DNA from: Pedobacter sp. MC2016-24
Lineage (GTDB): Bacteria; Bacteroidota; Bacteroidia; Sphingobacteriales; Sphingobacteriaceae
NCBI RefSeq assembly: GCF_015223055.1
Contig: NZ_JADFBX010000009.1
Coordinates: 186,001-250,000 of the forward strand
Direction of reading: 5' to 3'
DNA: 64,000 bases
A program made the translations under genes and the position numbers. The notes below the pieces were generated by a model. It saw only the letters and a list, made by a program, of their open reading frames with translations, was not told where the DNA came from and made no database searches. This document shows, piece after piece, positions 27,059 through 37,160 of this stretch (positions are counted from its first letter, which is position 1; the number at the start of each line of letters is the position of its first letter).

Positions 27059-30000
27059 ATGAAATTAAATATTCTTTGTAAAAGAATAATTAGTCCGGCT
27101 TGGGCTTTCCTCAGCAGGGTATCAAACTGGCATTACCAAATAATTTTGACTATGAAACTTGTATGTGTTTTTCTGTTAATATTTTGCTTTCAGCTGAAGG
27201 CTAAAGTCGCAGCACAACTTATTGATCTAAAGACTAAAAATGCGCCTTTGGAGCGAGTACTTCAGGAAATAAGGAAACAAAGTAACTATACTTTTTTTTA
27301 TAAGTCGGATCAACTGACAAAAGCAAACCCTGTCACCATTGATGTTCAGGCTGCTTCATTAATCAGCGTACTGGATAAATGTTTCCAGGGACAACCTTTC
27401 ACTTATGTAGTCGAAGACCAAATGATTCTCATAAAACCGGTTAAAAAGAATAGTAAAACCAACGCAGAGGATATCATCATCAAAGGTGTGGTTACAGGAG
27501 AAAATCGAAAACCACTTGCCGAAGCTTCGGTGATAATTAAGGGCAGCAACAAGGCGACAAAAACTAACCTGCACGGTGAGTTCTCCATCAGTGTGACCAA
27601 TACACAAGCTGTGTTGGTCATTTCCTATATTGGATACCAAAAAAGAGAAATTCCTGCAAGTGCAAGTAGTTTTAACATCCAATTGAAAATCGCAACAACT
27701 GACTTGGATGAAGCCATTGTTGTTGCATATGGCTCCTCTTCTAAAAGACAAGATGTTGGAGCCAGAAGTATTGTTACTGCTAAGGAATTTGAAGGAATTC
27801 CTTCTGCAAGTATCGCTACACTCTTGCAGGGCAGGGTTGCGGGCATGGACGTCACTACAAATTCCGGATCACCGGGTGGTGGCGGAACAGCGATCACCAT
27901 CAGGGGATATAACTCTCTAGGTGTAGAACAGGCGCGTCGCTTTAGTAACCCACTTTGGGTAATTGATGGGGTACCTATGAATACATTTTCATCACCCGTT
28001 ACGGGAACAAACTTACTTGCAGACATCAATCCGGATATGATTGAATCGGTTCAGGTATTGAAAGATGCCTCCGCAGCTTCAATCTATGGATCTAGGGCGG
28101 CAAATGGGGTTATTTTGGTGACGACAAAAAAAGGCACCAAAGACAACAAAGGGCAATTCAATGTGAACATATCTTCAAGTTTAAGTTTGCTTCCAAGATT
28201 TCCTGATGTAACCATAGGTAAGGCTGAACGTGATTTCCATATTAAATCGGTAAGAAATCAACTGGTTGGCTATTATGACTACGAGAACAAGAAATATTCT
28301 ATACCTACCAGCTATAATGATCCCAATCCAGGGCTCGATGGGTTTTGGCAGCCTAATTATAACGGCGGTTTTAGCTCACCACAACTACAAGACAGCTTAA
28401 ATACTTATTATAACAACTCTACGAACTGGTTTCCTGTTTATTACCAGACTGCAAAAGTTACTAATGGTAATGTTCAGGCTTTTGGGAGTATGGATAAGAT
28501 TTCTTATGGGATAGGTCTTGGACTATATAACGAGGAAGGTGTTTCCAGAGGCTCTGATTTTACTAGAGTAAACCTTTTGAGTAACTTTACGGTTTCTCCA
28601 GTTAAAAACCTGGATCTTACGCTAAGGATCAACCTAACCGGCACAGACAGAAGCAAATCTGTAAAAGATGGAGGGCTCAATCGTGGTAGTGCAATTGAAA
28701 CAGTACCGGGTGATCCTCTGGAACTTTCTTCTACCGTACCAGGTCCAGGTTCAGCATTTTACGATACTAAACTGGCATCTTTAAGGTATGTGGATGAAAA
28801 AAACAGGGGAAACCGGCTGACATCAAATTTCGACCTGAAATACCATTTATTGCCTGGCTTAGATGTCTCCTCTAACGTGTCATATGATTACTCTTTACAA
28901 AAAAGAAATTACTATGCACCTTCATTTCTTGATGTGAATAATAGGGGTAGGAGTACAGGAGAAGTAGAAAGTAATTCACAGATTTTAAATGAGAACTTAC
29001 TTACGTACAGCTTGAATATCCGGAAAAACCATAATTTAAAAGTATTGGCTGGTTTCTCCAGCCAATACGACCGATATGAATATAATGGCGGTACGGCAAT
29101 GGGTTCACCAAGTGACCTTATTTTCTATTCAAGACCTGGCTTCCCTTTGCTTGGCACTCAAACTGCCTTCGGTACAACAACAACTACTGCATTGCAAACC
29201 TTTACATCTGACATGCAGGAGAAAGTATTGAATAGTTTATTCGGCAGATTAGAGTATAATTTCAAAGAGAAGTATATTTTCAATATGTCCTTCAGAAGAG
29301 ACGGATCATCTGTTTTTGGTAAGAATAATAAATTTGCTTATTTCCCATCTGTTGCCGCCGGCTGGTCATTTGCAGAAGAGCGTTTTGTTAAAGACAATCT
29401 GCCTTTTCTGAATTTCGGTAAATTAAGAGCTAGCTGGGGGAAATCAGGCTTAACTTTTTCTCAGACCTATCTTGCGCTTGGTCTGCTTGACAATACCCCA
29501 TATCCATATACCGGTCAGGCAGGAATTAGCCCACATTATATTGATGGACTCCTGAATCCTGATCTGAGCTGGGAAAAAACATCACAAATGGATTTGGGTA
29601 TAGATCTTGAGATGTTTGACAACCGCTTAAGTATTACTTCTGATTATTATTATAGGAAGACAACTGATTTGCTGTATAACTCTGTTTTACCTGGCGACTA
29701 CTCAGGCTATGTCACACAATGGAGAAATATGGGGGCAATATCAAACGAGGGTATAGAACTAATGGTGAAATATGCTCTGATAAGGAAAAAGGGAATGACC
29801 TGGAATATCTCTGTGAATGCTGCACGCAATTGGAATCTTTTGCTAGACACTTATAATAATAGAGATCTTTACAGAACAGATTCCAGGGATTATTTTGTAA
29901 TTGGTAAATCTTTAAGTGGCATTTATGGTTACAAGACCAAAGGTTTTGTTGAAAATCAAAACCAAGTGCCAGTCTATTTTAACGTGAATGGTGATCTTGT

Positions 30001-30613
30001 GCCGCTCGCTCCTCAGTATGATACTGGTAATTTCTATAAATCAGGAGACATTAACTATGAGGATACCAATGGTGATGGTGTGATCAACTCAAATGATCGT
30101 GTGTATCTGGGAAGTACCCTGCCAAAAATATATGGCGGCCTGGTGAATGAATTCAGATGGAAAAGTTTTGAACTGAATTTATCTATGGTCTATTCTATTG
30201 GAAGAAAAATGTTCAATGCTGTTCCGGGCGCCTCTATTGCAAGTTCACAAAGTCCGCTTTTATTTAACCCCAACCATGTTACTTTTTGGACTGTCCCAGG
30301 CAACAATACTAAATATCCGCGTCTACAAATATCTAACTCCTCAGGTTTTACAGATGTACTTGACAGAAATATTGAAACAGTAAATTACATCAAGTTAAAA
30401 ACCCTGACACTTGGATATTCACTGCCAGAAAGCTTTGTTAAACGCATAAAGGTGAGCGGCGTGAAATTTTATGCAAGTGGTGAGAATATTTTCACCATAA
30501 CCAATTATTCTGGTCTTGACCCAGAGGTGGTATCAATCGAAACTGGAATAGACAATGGAAAACAATATGGCATTCCACGAAAGTTAACCTTAGGATTAAC
30601 CGTTAAATTATAA
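27059..30613 (+). CDS. SusC/RagA-family TonB-dependent transporter with STN domain (locus 2)
   Basis: An 1,184-residue outer-membrane transporter. The annotated start gives a long leader before the hydrophobic signal segment (LVCVFLLIFCFQLKAKVAAQ, residues about 34-53). In-frame ATG 27152 would give a shorter, more usual signal, so the exact start is uncertain. Then come an STN domain (APLERVLQEIRKQSNYTFFY), a carboxypeptidase-like sandwich, a plug with SIYGSRAANGVILVTTKKG, and a barrel. A calcium-binding-like loop DTNGDGVINSND lies near the end. It pairs with the SusD 4 bases downstream. It is a signalling transporter for the FecR/ECF pair upstream. Confidence 0.93.
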   Translation: MKLNILCKRIISPAWAFLSRVSNWHYQIILTMKLVCVFLLIFCFQLKAKVAAQLIDLKTKNAPLERVLQEIRKQSNYTFFYKSDQLTKANPVTIDVQAASLISVLDKCFQGQPFTYVVEDQMILIKPVKKNSKTNAEDIIIKGVVTGENRKPLAEASVIIKGSNKATKTNLHGEFSISVTNTQAVLVISYIGYQKREIPASASSFNIQLKIATTDLDEAIVVAYGSSSKRQDVGARSIVTAKEFEGIPSASIATLLQGRVAGMDVTTNSGSPGGGGTAITIRGYNSLGVEQARRFSNPLWVIDGVPMNTFSSPVTGTNLLADINPDMIESVQVLKDASAASIYGSRAANGVILVTTKKGTKDNKGQFNVNISSSLSLLPRFPDVTIGKAERDFHIKSVRNQLVGYYDYENKKYSIPTSYNDPNPGLDGFWQPNYNGGFSSPQLQDSLNTYYNNSTNWFPVYYQTAKVTNGNVQAFGSMDKISYGIGLGLYNEEGVSRGSDFTRVNLLSNFTVSPVKNLDLTLRINLTGTDRSKSVKDGGLNRGSAIETVPGDPLELSSTVPGPGSAFYDTKLASLRYVDEKNRGNRLTSNFDLKYHLLPGLDVSSNVSYDYSLQKRNYYAPSFLDVNNRGRSTGEVESNSQILNENLLTYSLNIRKNHNLKVLAGFSSQYDRYEYNGGTAMGSPSDLIFYSRPGFPLLGTQTAFGTTTTTALQTFTSDMQEKVLNSLFGRLEYNFKEKYIFNMSFRRDGSSVFGKNNKFAYFPSVAAGWSFAEERFVKDNLPFLNFGKLRASWGKSGLTFSQTYLALGLLDNTPYPYTGQAGISPHYIDGLLNPDLSWEKTSQMDLGIDLEMFDNRLSITSDYYYRKTTDLLYNSVLPGDYSGYVTQWRNMGAISNEGIELMVKYALIRKKGMTWNISVNAARNWNLLLDTYNNRDLYRTDSRDYFVIGKSLSGIYGYKTKGFVENQNQVPVYFNVNGDLVPLAPQYDTGNFYKSGDINYEDTNGDGVINSNDRVYLGSTLPKIYGGLVNEFRWKSFELNLSMVYSIGRKMFNAVPGASIASSQSPLLFNPNHVTFWTVPGNNTKYPRLQISNSSGFTDVLDRNIETVNYIKLKTLTLGYSLPESFVKRIKVSGVKFYASGENIFTITNYSGLDPEVVSIETGIDNGKQYGIPRKLTLGLTVKL

Positions 30614-30617
30614 TCCA

Positions 30618-32150
30618 ATGAAAAATCTAAACTTATTTATAATCATATTTACACTGCTTGTTACCTCTGGTTGCAAGAAATTGGATATAGAGCCGCAAAA
30701 CTCTGTAACTTTTGAAAACTATTTTAAAACTGAAAATGATTTGTACAGGGCACTGATTGGTGTTCAAGCTGATCTCCGGTTAATGGCTCTGGATGGCTCT
30801 TCAAACCCTGTATTAAAAGGGGAAAAGCTCGACGTCCTTAATCAGTCTGGCAGCATTTTCAGATTGCGGAATCTTGATCCAATCTATTATAAAAGTACAA
30901 CACAGTATACTTCTTGGAACAATTGGTACCGAGTTATTGCCGGTGCAAACTTAGTGATTGATAACGTTTCGAGACCACAAGGGATGACAGAACAGCGAAA
31001 AAATGAGTATCTCGCTCAGGCTTATTTCTACCGCTCCTTCGCTTACTTTTCCGTGATCAAACAATGGGGTAATGCACCTTTGATAAAGAATAGCCTTGAT
31101 GTTGGTCGTAAAGGAGTTACAGCTTGGCAGGCTATTGCAGATTACATTATTTCCGATCTAGAAAAAGCTGCTGAAATGTTACCCAGAGTTCAGGACCTAA
31201 AAGATCCAAATGGACTCTCAATAACCACAAAAAATGCGCCGGCCAAGGGTACAGCCAATGCCTTGCTAAGCCAGGTATATGCCTGGAAAGCGGCTTTGAA
31301 TAAAGAGCCAGCTTTGTATGCTAAGGCAGAAGAAGCTGCAACAAGAGTTATAGAGGGTGGGGAATACAGCCTGGTAGGAACACCAGAAGAAGTATGTACA
31401 AAAGTTCTGGTTGGAAACAGCACCGAGGGCATATTTGAAGCACCATTGCGTGGATATTTTTTTACTGAGTTCAATCCTTATTTTATTAGCACGGCTATGA
31501 GTGCAGCTTTGTCTTATCAGAGCTATCCAGTATTTCCACTGGACAACGCGGGAGACATAAAGAATGTGAGTTCAAAATTTCTTAAGCAAACAGTAAACGA
31601 CTTGTATGGAGCTACAGATCTTAGAAAAAATGCTTATTTCTTTAAACCGGATTCTATGGCCAATCTATCTAATGATATTACAGGTGGATTTGCTTATCCA
31701 TACAAATGGCGTTTTCCACTTGTTCAGATTTCTGGCTTTTTAGCCGGCCAGGTAATAAATTTCAATCAGGATAAGGTTTTTATCCGACTTGCCGACATCA
31801 TCCTGCTGCGTGCGGAATGTCGCGAAAGACAAGGAAAATCTGGGCTAGCTGCAGATGACCTGAATGTGATTCGTAATCGTGCAAAGGCAGCCGTCTATCC
31901 TTCTGCAAGTGATATTGGCAGTCTTCAGCTGATAATCTTCAGGGAGCGCGAAAAAGAGCTGCTAATGGAAGGTTTCCGTTACTATGATATACTTAGAAAC
32001 GGTTATTACAGAACAGAATTGAGTAGTGCTTTCAGCAGGCTATCCGATCAGGATATTGCCGATGGGGCATTTTATGACCCTGTTGGGAATGCCGCTTTTA
32101 GCGATAATCCAGAGATGCGTCAAAACAGTTATTGGCTTAAACATTTTTAA
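30618..32150 (+). CDS. SusD/RagB-family lipoprotein (locus 2)
   Basis: A 510-residue surface lipoprotein with a lipobox at VTSGC (acyl-Cys19). It has typical SusD helical segments (QAYFYRSFAYFSVIKQWGNA) and the C-terminal signature ADIILLRAECRERQG, followed by REREKELLMEGFRYYDILRNG. It lies 4 bases after susC and 8 bases before the FAS1-like gene, so it belongs to one operon. It would bind the ligand at the surface for the SusC channel. Confidence 0.93.
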   Translation: MKNLNLFIIIFTLLVTSGCKKLDIEPQNSVTFENYFKTENDLYRALIGVQADLRLMALDGSSNPVLKGEKLDVLNQSGSIFRLRNLDPIYYKSTTQYTSWNNWYRVIAGANLVIDNVSRPQGMTEQRKNEYLAQAYFYRSFAYFSVIKQWGNAPLIKNSLDVGRKGVTAWQAIADYIISDLEKAAEMLPRVQDLKDPNGLSITTKNAPAKGTANALLSQVYAWKAALNKEPALYAKAEEAATRVIEGGEYSLVGTPEEVCTKVLVGNSTEGIFEAPLRGYFFTEFNPYFISTAMSAALSYQSYPVFPLDNAGDIKNVSSKFLKQTVNDLYGATDLRKNAYFFKPDSMANLSNDITGGFAYPYKWRFPLVQISGFLAGQVINFNQDKVFIRLADIILLRAECRERQGKSGLAADDLNVIRNRAKAAVYPSASDIGSLQLIIFREREKELLMEGFRYYDILRNGYYRTELSSAFSRLSDQDIADGAFYDPVGNAAFSDNPEMRQNSYWLKHF

Positions 32151-32158
32151 GAGAGATC

Positions 32159-32788
32159 ATGAGAAATATATTAATTTATCTAAGATACATTGGCATCGGA
32201 GTAATTTTTTTATCCGCTTGTACCAAGCAGAGTGTAATTGACAGTGGTGTTTCAAATGGGATTCATCAAGGTAGTATGATGGCCTATTTTAAAACGGATT
32301 CTTATAACTGGGATTCTACCATAGTCATCATTAAAAGAGCAAATTTAGAAACGCTCTTTTCTGGAAAAGATAATGCACACCCGCAAATTACTTTCTGGGG
32401 CCCTACAAACCATTCTATTAGGAGATATATGCTGGTCAATAACATCAACAGCATTCAGGACATACCAGTTGATTTATGCAGGGAAATGATATTGAAACAT
32501 GTGTTGGACAAAAGATTTCTAAAGAATGAATTTGCATTTAGAAATCCATCTTATAGTATATCAGATCCCAGAGGAGGTGGTACAGAATTCAATTGTCTAG
32601 CAGGTAACCAGCTAAGGGCATATAAAGAACAATACAATGACCCTGCTGCTCCTAACGTAGGACCAATATATCTGCGTCTATATTCAGTCACATCACAAAT
32701 AGATGTCCCTGTAGCTTCCGCTGACATACAGACAGATAATGGTGTAGTGATGTCATTAGGATACGATTATCTTCTAGGTAATATTTAA
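32159..32788 (+). CDS. Fasciclin (FAS1)-like lipoprotein (locus 2)
   Basis: A 209-residue lipoprotein (acyl-Cys21, IFLSACTKQ). It has the FAS1 hallmark ITFWGPTNHSIRRYML (FAS1 H1-like box 'FAPTN') and a second block EMILKHVLDKRFL (the 'L.HHV' box), covering about residues 45-140 and possibly the rest. FAS1 domains bind other proteins or matrix polymers. It sits between susD and another small lipoprotein in a tight operon. Its likely role is as a surface accessory of the uptake complex; the ligand is unknown. The family call rests on two motifs, and the rest of the protein is not recognised. Confidence 0.65.
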   Translation: MRNILIYLRYIGIGVIFLSACTKQSVIDSGVSNGIHQGSMMAYFKTDSYNWDSTIVIIKRANLETLFSGKDNAHPQITFWGPTNHSIRRYMLVNNINSIQDIPVDLCREMILKHVLDKRFLKNEFAFRNPSYSISDPRGGGTEFNCLAGNQLRAYKEQYNDPAAPNVGPIYLRLYSVTSQIDVPVASADIQTDNGVVMSLGYDYLLGNI

Positions 32789-32798
32789 AGAACTAGCG

Positions 32799-33233
32799 AT
32801 GAAAAAAATAAATTATTTCATACTTGCAGTCCTGATGATTTCGGCCTGTAAGAAAATAACACCAGGTTATCTTGAAACTGATGGTGGCCAGTACAGCACG
32901 GATTCACTGGTTGTGAGAAAAGAACTTTCTGACACATTGATGTTTGAAGCAGATTATGATCGTAAACGGCTTAACATTCCATGGGTTTCTACGCCAATGG
33001 AAGGCATAATGGGTACTGCTCAGATAAAAATTGGCTTAAAAGACATAACCAGCCAGAATGGTGATGCGGCTATGCTTAAATCTATCATTTTTGTCCGTGG
33101 CGATGGTACAATATCTGTCCCACTAAAGAATAACCTACCGGTTGGTAGATATTTAATCTCTTTAAATATATCTAATGAAGGGTACAGCAGGGAACTAAAT
33201 AATATTTTTAAAGTTATCGTTATATCTAAATAA
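32799..33233 (+). CDS. Small hypothetical lipoprotein (locus 2)
   Basis: A 144-residue lipoprotein (acyl-Cys17, LMISACKK). The mature part is beta-rich (DSLVVRKELSDTLMFEADYD, GTISVPLKNNLPVGRYLIS), suggesting one Ig-like or beta-sandwich domain. I do not recognise a family. It lies 10 bases after the FAS1-like gene, and its stop codon touches the next gene's start (the M16 peptidase begins at 33234), so it is part of the same operon. Small lipoproteins of this kind are common next to SusC/SusD genes and often bind the substrate. Confidence 0.75.
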   Translation: MKKINYFILAVLMISACKKITPGYLETDGGQYSTDSLVVRKELSDTLMFEADYDRKRLNIPWVSTPMEGIMGTAQIKIGLKDITSQNGDAAMLKSIIFVRGDGTISVPLKNNLPVGRYLISLNISNEGYSRELNNIFKVIVISK

Positions 33234-36083
33234 ATGAAAAACAATTTTCTTATAAATAAAATAAACAGGATTTTAAATAATCACATCGTGTTAACAGGTC
33301 TGATGGTTTTTGGGCTTCTGGGTACTATGCAAGCACAAGACCGTAAAGAAAATTTTAAGTTAAACGAACCGCTCATACTCAATCCTGCGGTAAAAACAGG
33401 AATGTTAGCGAATGGCTTTACCTATTTTATTCAAAAGAATGCAGTTCCTGAAAAGAAGGCTGTATTGTTCCTGGCTAATAAAGTAGGCTCCATCCTGGAG
33501 GAAGACTCCCAAAGGGGGCTCGCACATTTCCTTGAACACATGAGTTTCAATGGCACCATTCATTACCCTAAAAATGAACTGATCAACTACCTGGAGAAAG
33601 CGGGTGTTCGCTTTGGGGCTGATTTGAATGCTTATACTAATTATGATGAGACTGTTTATCAATTGCCTATTCCAACGAATGATCCTGAACTGTTAAAAAA
33701 TGCCATTCAGATTATGAGAGATTGGGCTAAAGGGCTCACATTGGACTCAATTGAAATTGAGAAGGAACGTGGAGTGATCATGGAAGAAAAAAGATTACAG
33801 AAAACAGGTCAGCAGCGGGTAGGTGAAAAGACTTTCCCAATGTTGGTTAATCACTCTAGGTATGCCGATAGAAGTCCTATTGGTACAGATGATGTGATTC
33901 AGCATTTCAAACATCAGGAGATTAAGGATTTTTACAACGATTGGTATCGTCCTGATCTTCAATCAATTATAATTGTTGGTGATATAGATGTAGATGCTAC
34001 TGAAAAATTGATCAAAGAAAAATTTTCAGATTTGAAAATGCCTGTGGTGGTTCGTAAAAGAATAGATTATTATATTCCACTTAAAGGTGAAAATCATTTT
34101 ATTGCCGTTGCTGATAAGGAATTATTGTCAACTGTTTTCCAGATTGCTTACAAAAGGCCGGCCTCAGTTGCAACTACAGTTGTAGAATACAGGAAATCAA
34201 TGATATCTTTTTTTGCGAATCAGATGATGGCTGAAAGACTTTCAGATGCTTCTCAGGCAAATCCTCCTTATTCATCCATTTCAGCTGGAATTAATAGCCT
34301 GGTGAAGGGGGTCGAGGCATTGTCTATACAGATCGTGGCTAATCCCGGAAGTTTAAAAGATAATTTTACAGCCGCATGGGGAGAAATCCAACGGATTAAG
34401 AAAACCGGCTTTAGCGCTGTTAATCTGCAGAAGGCGAAAAAACTCTTGATCAGTATAAATGAAAAAATAGAGAAAGAGCGGAACAAGGCCAGTTCTTTGG
34501 AACTGGCAAATAACTATCTTCAGTTTTATCTAGAAAGCAGTCCTACCATGGGCGTTGATGCAGAAACGAAATTGATCAAAGAACTGATCGATGGCATTTC
34601 TCTGGATGAGGTAAACAGTTTTATCTCAACATATATATCCGATAGAGACAGGGACATAATCATTATGTCAACAGTAAAGGATATACCAAATCTGCCTACA
34701 GAAGAAGATCTGAACGATTGGATGTCATCCTCAGAAGATGATAAACTATCAAAGATTGAAGATTTGGATTTAAATGCTCCATTGATGTTAAAAAAGCCAA
34801 AACCTGGAAGTATATTATCAGAGAAAAAAAATGGCAAAATAGGTTTCACTGAGCTGATATTGAACAATGGTGCAAAAGTTGTCTTGAAAAAAACTGACTT
34901 CATGAATGATGAAGTCAATATTTTTGCGCAAAGCAAGGGAGGGACTTCACTTTATTCTGATGAGGAAGTACAGTCTGCAAAGAATGCTGTAGGAATTGCA
35001 ACCTCAGGTGGAGTAGGACGTTTTACAAATATCCAACTTAAAAAAATTCTTAGTGCAAAGAGTGTTAGTGCTTCTCCATTCATCGGTGATCGTTCAGAAG
35101 GTATAAACGCATCTTCCTCATTAAATGATCTTGAGACTACTTTTCAGCTCATCAATTTATATTTAACCCAGCCTAAACCAGACAGTTTATTCTTTAATAG
35201 AAGCTTGATTAACTATCGTGACATGGTTGATGGTAGGTATAACTCGCCTGAAAATATATTTCAGGATACCATTACCCGTGTATTGACTCAAAATAACATC
35301 CGTAAATCTCCACCCTCGTTAGCAAATGTAGAGAAGATAAATTTTAATAGGGGATTAGAAATCTATAAAGAAAGGTTTGCAAACGTCGGTGATTTCGTTT
35401 TCACCATTGTTGGCAATTTTGACGAGAAGAAAATCAGATCTTTGTTACAAACTTATATCGCCTCTATTCCCTCGGCGCCGCAAAGAGAGCAGGCAAAAAA
35501 CATAATAGTTGAGATTCCAAAGGGGATGATTTCTAAAACAGTGTATGCCGGTTCCGAAGATAAGGCAAGTATTTCACTGGTGTTCAGTGGAGATTACAGT
35601 TATACTGAGCCAAACAACATAGCTATGGACGCATTGTCATCTATACTAAATAGAAAACTAACAGAAGAGTTGCGTGAAAAGGAATCCGGAGTATATACGC
35701 CTTCGGCAGCAGTTACCTATGAAAAATTTCCTGCTCAAAAATATGCTATCGTAATTTCTTTCGGTTGTTCACCTCAAAATGTTGATAAATTGATTACATC
35801 CGCAATAAATGTTGTAAAGCAATTGAAGACAAAAGAAGTTGATGTTGAAGATATTCAGAAATTCACTGCTGAACAGCGAGTTACGATGCAGGGTGCATTA
35901 AAAAGTAATGGTTTCTGGATCAACTACCTAAGCCGGAACAGGCTAGATGATTTGAATGATGAAATGATACTAGGCTACATGGATGAGCTTAGTAAGTTAA
36001 CTCCAAGGTCCTTGAATTTAATTGCATCTAAATATTTCGCAGATGATAATTTGATTCGTTTTGTGCTTCTACCGGAAAAATAA
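33234..36083 (+). CDS. M16-family zinc metallopeptidase (locus 2)
   Basis: A 949-residue exported insulinase/pitrilysin-like protease (signal peptide ending near MQAQD). The inverted zinc motif HFLEH occupies residues 98-102 (His98, Glu101, His102), and the third ligand is probably Glu178 in EKERGVIMEEKR. The second half is the inactive M16 domain (FVFTIVGNFDEKKIRSLL). M16 enzymes enclose and cut short peptides. As the last gene of locus 2 it would degrade peptides brought in by SusC/SusD in the periplasm. It is followed by a hairpin at 36087-36132. Confidence 0.93.
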   Translation: MKNNFLINKINRILNNHIVLTGLMVFGLLGTMQAQDRKENFKLNEPLILNPAVKTGMLANGFTYFIQKNAVPEKKAVLFLANKVGSILEEDSQRGLAHFLEHMSFNGTIHYPKNELINYLEKAGVRFGADLNAYTNYDETVYQLPIPTNDPELLKNAIQIMRDWAKGLTLDSIEIEKERGVIMEEKRLQKTGQQRVGEKTFPMLVNHSRYADRSPIGTDDVIQHFKHQEIKDFYNDWYRPDLQSIIIVGDIDVDATEKLIKEKFSDLKMPVVVRKRIDYYIPLKGENHFIAVADKELLSTVFQIAYKRPASVATTVVEYRKSMISFFANQMMAERLSDASQANPPYSSISAGINSLVKGVEALSIQIVANPGSLKDNFTAAWGEIQRIKKTGFSAVNLQKAKKLLISINEKIEKERNKASSLELANNYLQFYLESSPTMGVDAETKLIKELIDGISLDEVNSFISTYISDRDRDIIIMSTVKDIPNLPTEEDLNDWMSSSEDDKLSKIEDLDLNAPLMLKKPKPGSILSEKKNGKIGFTELILNNGAKVVLKKTDFMNDEVNIFAQSKGGTSLYSDEEVQSAKNAVGIATSGGVGRFTNIQLKKILSAKSVSASPFIGDRSEGINASSSLNDLETTFQLINLYLTQPKPDSLFFNRSLINYRDMVDGRYNSPENIFQDTITRVLTQNNIRKSPPSLANVEKINFNRGLEIYKERFANVGDFVFTIVGNFDEKKIRSLLQTYIASIPSAPQREQAKNIIVEIPKGMISKTVYAGSEDKASISLVFSGDYSYTEPNNIAMDALSSILNRKLTEELREKESGVYTPSAAVTYEKFPAQKYAIVISFGCSPQNVDKLITSAINVVKQLKTKEVDVEDIQKFTAEQRVTMQGALKSNGFWINYLSRNRLDDLNDEMILGYMDELSKLTPRSLNLIASKYFADDNLIRFVLLPEK

Positions 36084-36086
36084 GAA

Positions 36087-36132
36087 AACTAGCTCAGCCT
36101 TATTTAATCAAAGATATTTGGCTGAGCTAGTT
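36087..36132 (+). terminator. Hairpin terminator after locus 2
   Basis: AACTAGCTCAGCC at 36087-36099 pairs perfectly (13 bp) with GGCTGAGCTAGTT at 36120-36132 across a 20-base loop. It starts 4 bases after the M16 stop codon. There is no strong U-tract, so it may be an mRNA-end structure as much as a terminator. Confidence 0.6.
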
Positions 36133-36224
36133 AATAATAGAATAGCAAGTTGTTCATTCTTGTTAATGTCTTGAATTTTATGTAATTGTAAAAAGATTTA
36201 GGTCATTCGTATTGTGATTAAACA

Positions 36225-36281
36225 ATGGAAGAAAACAAATTAGGATTCCCAAATGACTTTTTCAAGCAGTTCAAGTCAAAG
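36225..36281 (+). mobile_element. Possible N-terminal scrap of an IS256-type transposase
   Basis: An ATG at 36225 reads MEENKLGFPNDFFKQFKSK and then loses all coding sense. Some Bacteroidota IS256 transposases begin with a very similar FPKDFFxQFKxKEEF string. It could be the 5' piece of the larger remnant at 36806-37160, split by an insertion at about 36282, or a separate element. Confidence 0.35.
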
Positions 36282-36805
36282 TGCCCATTTCAGTGAAAGT
36301 AACCGATGTGTTTCGGATCAAACTGACCGCCTGATGGTCTACCGAGCGTAGTAGCTAATGCCCTACAAATTGCCACCAAAGATAATTAATTCCAGATAAC
36401 CCATAACCTGGCGCCAAAAGAAATGGCTCAAATCCAGTCATCATTCCCTTCACCCGCCTTTTGCGATCAAACAGGATCCTTACCAACAGAACTGTCATGC
36501 CTACATTTTAACTCCATCTTAAATAAGCCGTTATAAGCCGCTCAAAAACGAAGATCCAATCCGTAGAACCTATCAGCCCTGAGCGTTCTCTATTTAGAGC
36601 TAAAACTGAAAGTTGAGTTGAGCCATTCTAACTGAAAAATGTGCATTTAAGCACAAAATACTTTAGTTTTCGCCGAAATAAAATGGTCATTATGGAGCGG
36701 AATTAAACGTAAATTTGATTGCGGAATAAAGATGTCAGATTTGACGAAACTCCCACGTTGATCTTTCATTAGTTTTTATTGTCTTATAGGTATTCAAAAG
36801 GACTT

Positions 36806-37160
36806 CGTCCTTGGGGAAGCTTCAAAAAAGAATCTATAGCTAGATTATATGCCCTCAAAAAAATGACAGGCACTAATGGGTTTCTTGCTCTAAAGATAAA
36901 ATATCTTCTGGAATTGATGATGAGCATAGAGCCATTGTATCATCTGCGTGAGGGGTAAACAAGCCGGCATGCCAATCTTAAGAACGGCAAAAGCAAAAAC
37001 ACTGTTCCCAGTTTAAGCACTGGTGAGTTTGAGTTGGAAACCGGCAGTGACCGGTTCGGCTTTTGACCCCAAGTTGCACTCAAAAGGCAGCTGGATTATT
37101 ACTGAGGAACTGAAAGTAAATATTTTTCAATATATGCCATGGGCACTAGCATGCGTGTAA
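36806..37160 (+). mobile_element. IS256-family transposase remnant (multiple frameshifts and stops)
   Basis: Read in pieces across frames, this stretch gives FKKESIARLYALKKMTGTNG (about 36821), then a VNKP block, then NGKSKNTVPSLSTGEFELET and GSDRFGF (about 36977-37062) with a stop, then ITEELKVNIFQYM (about 37096). These match, in order, the N-terminal region, the RNGKSKKT/EFELETPRDR block and the LTEEL block of IS256-family transposases. The catalytic core further downstream is absent. It is dead and incomplete. No terminal inverted repeats or target duplication could be identified by eye. Confidence 0.65.

Noticed and set aside
27625..28029. 134-codon minus-strand open frame
   Set aside because: Antisense shadow of the conserved SusC plug region in locus 2.
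36282..36345. TGA-ACCG-type spaced words resembling IS21 ends
   Set aside because: Too short and irregular to assign; no transposase IstA/IstB sequence found beside it.
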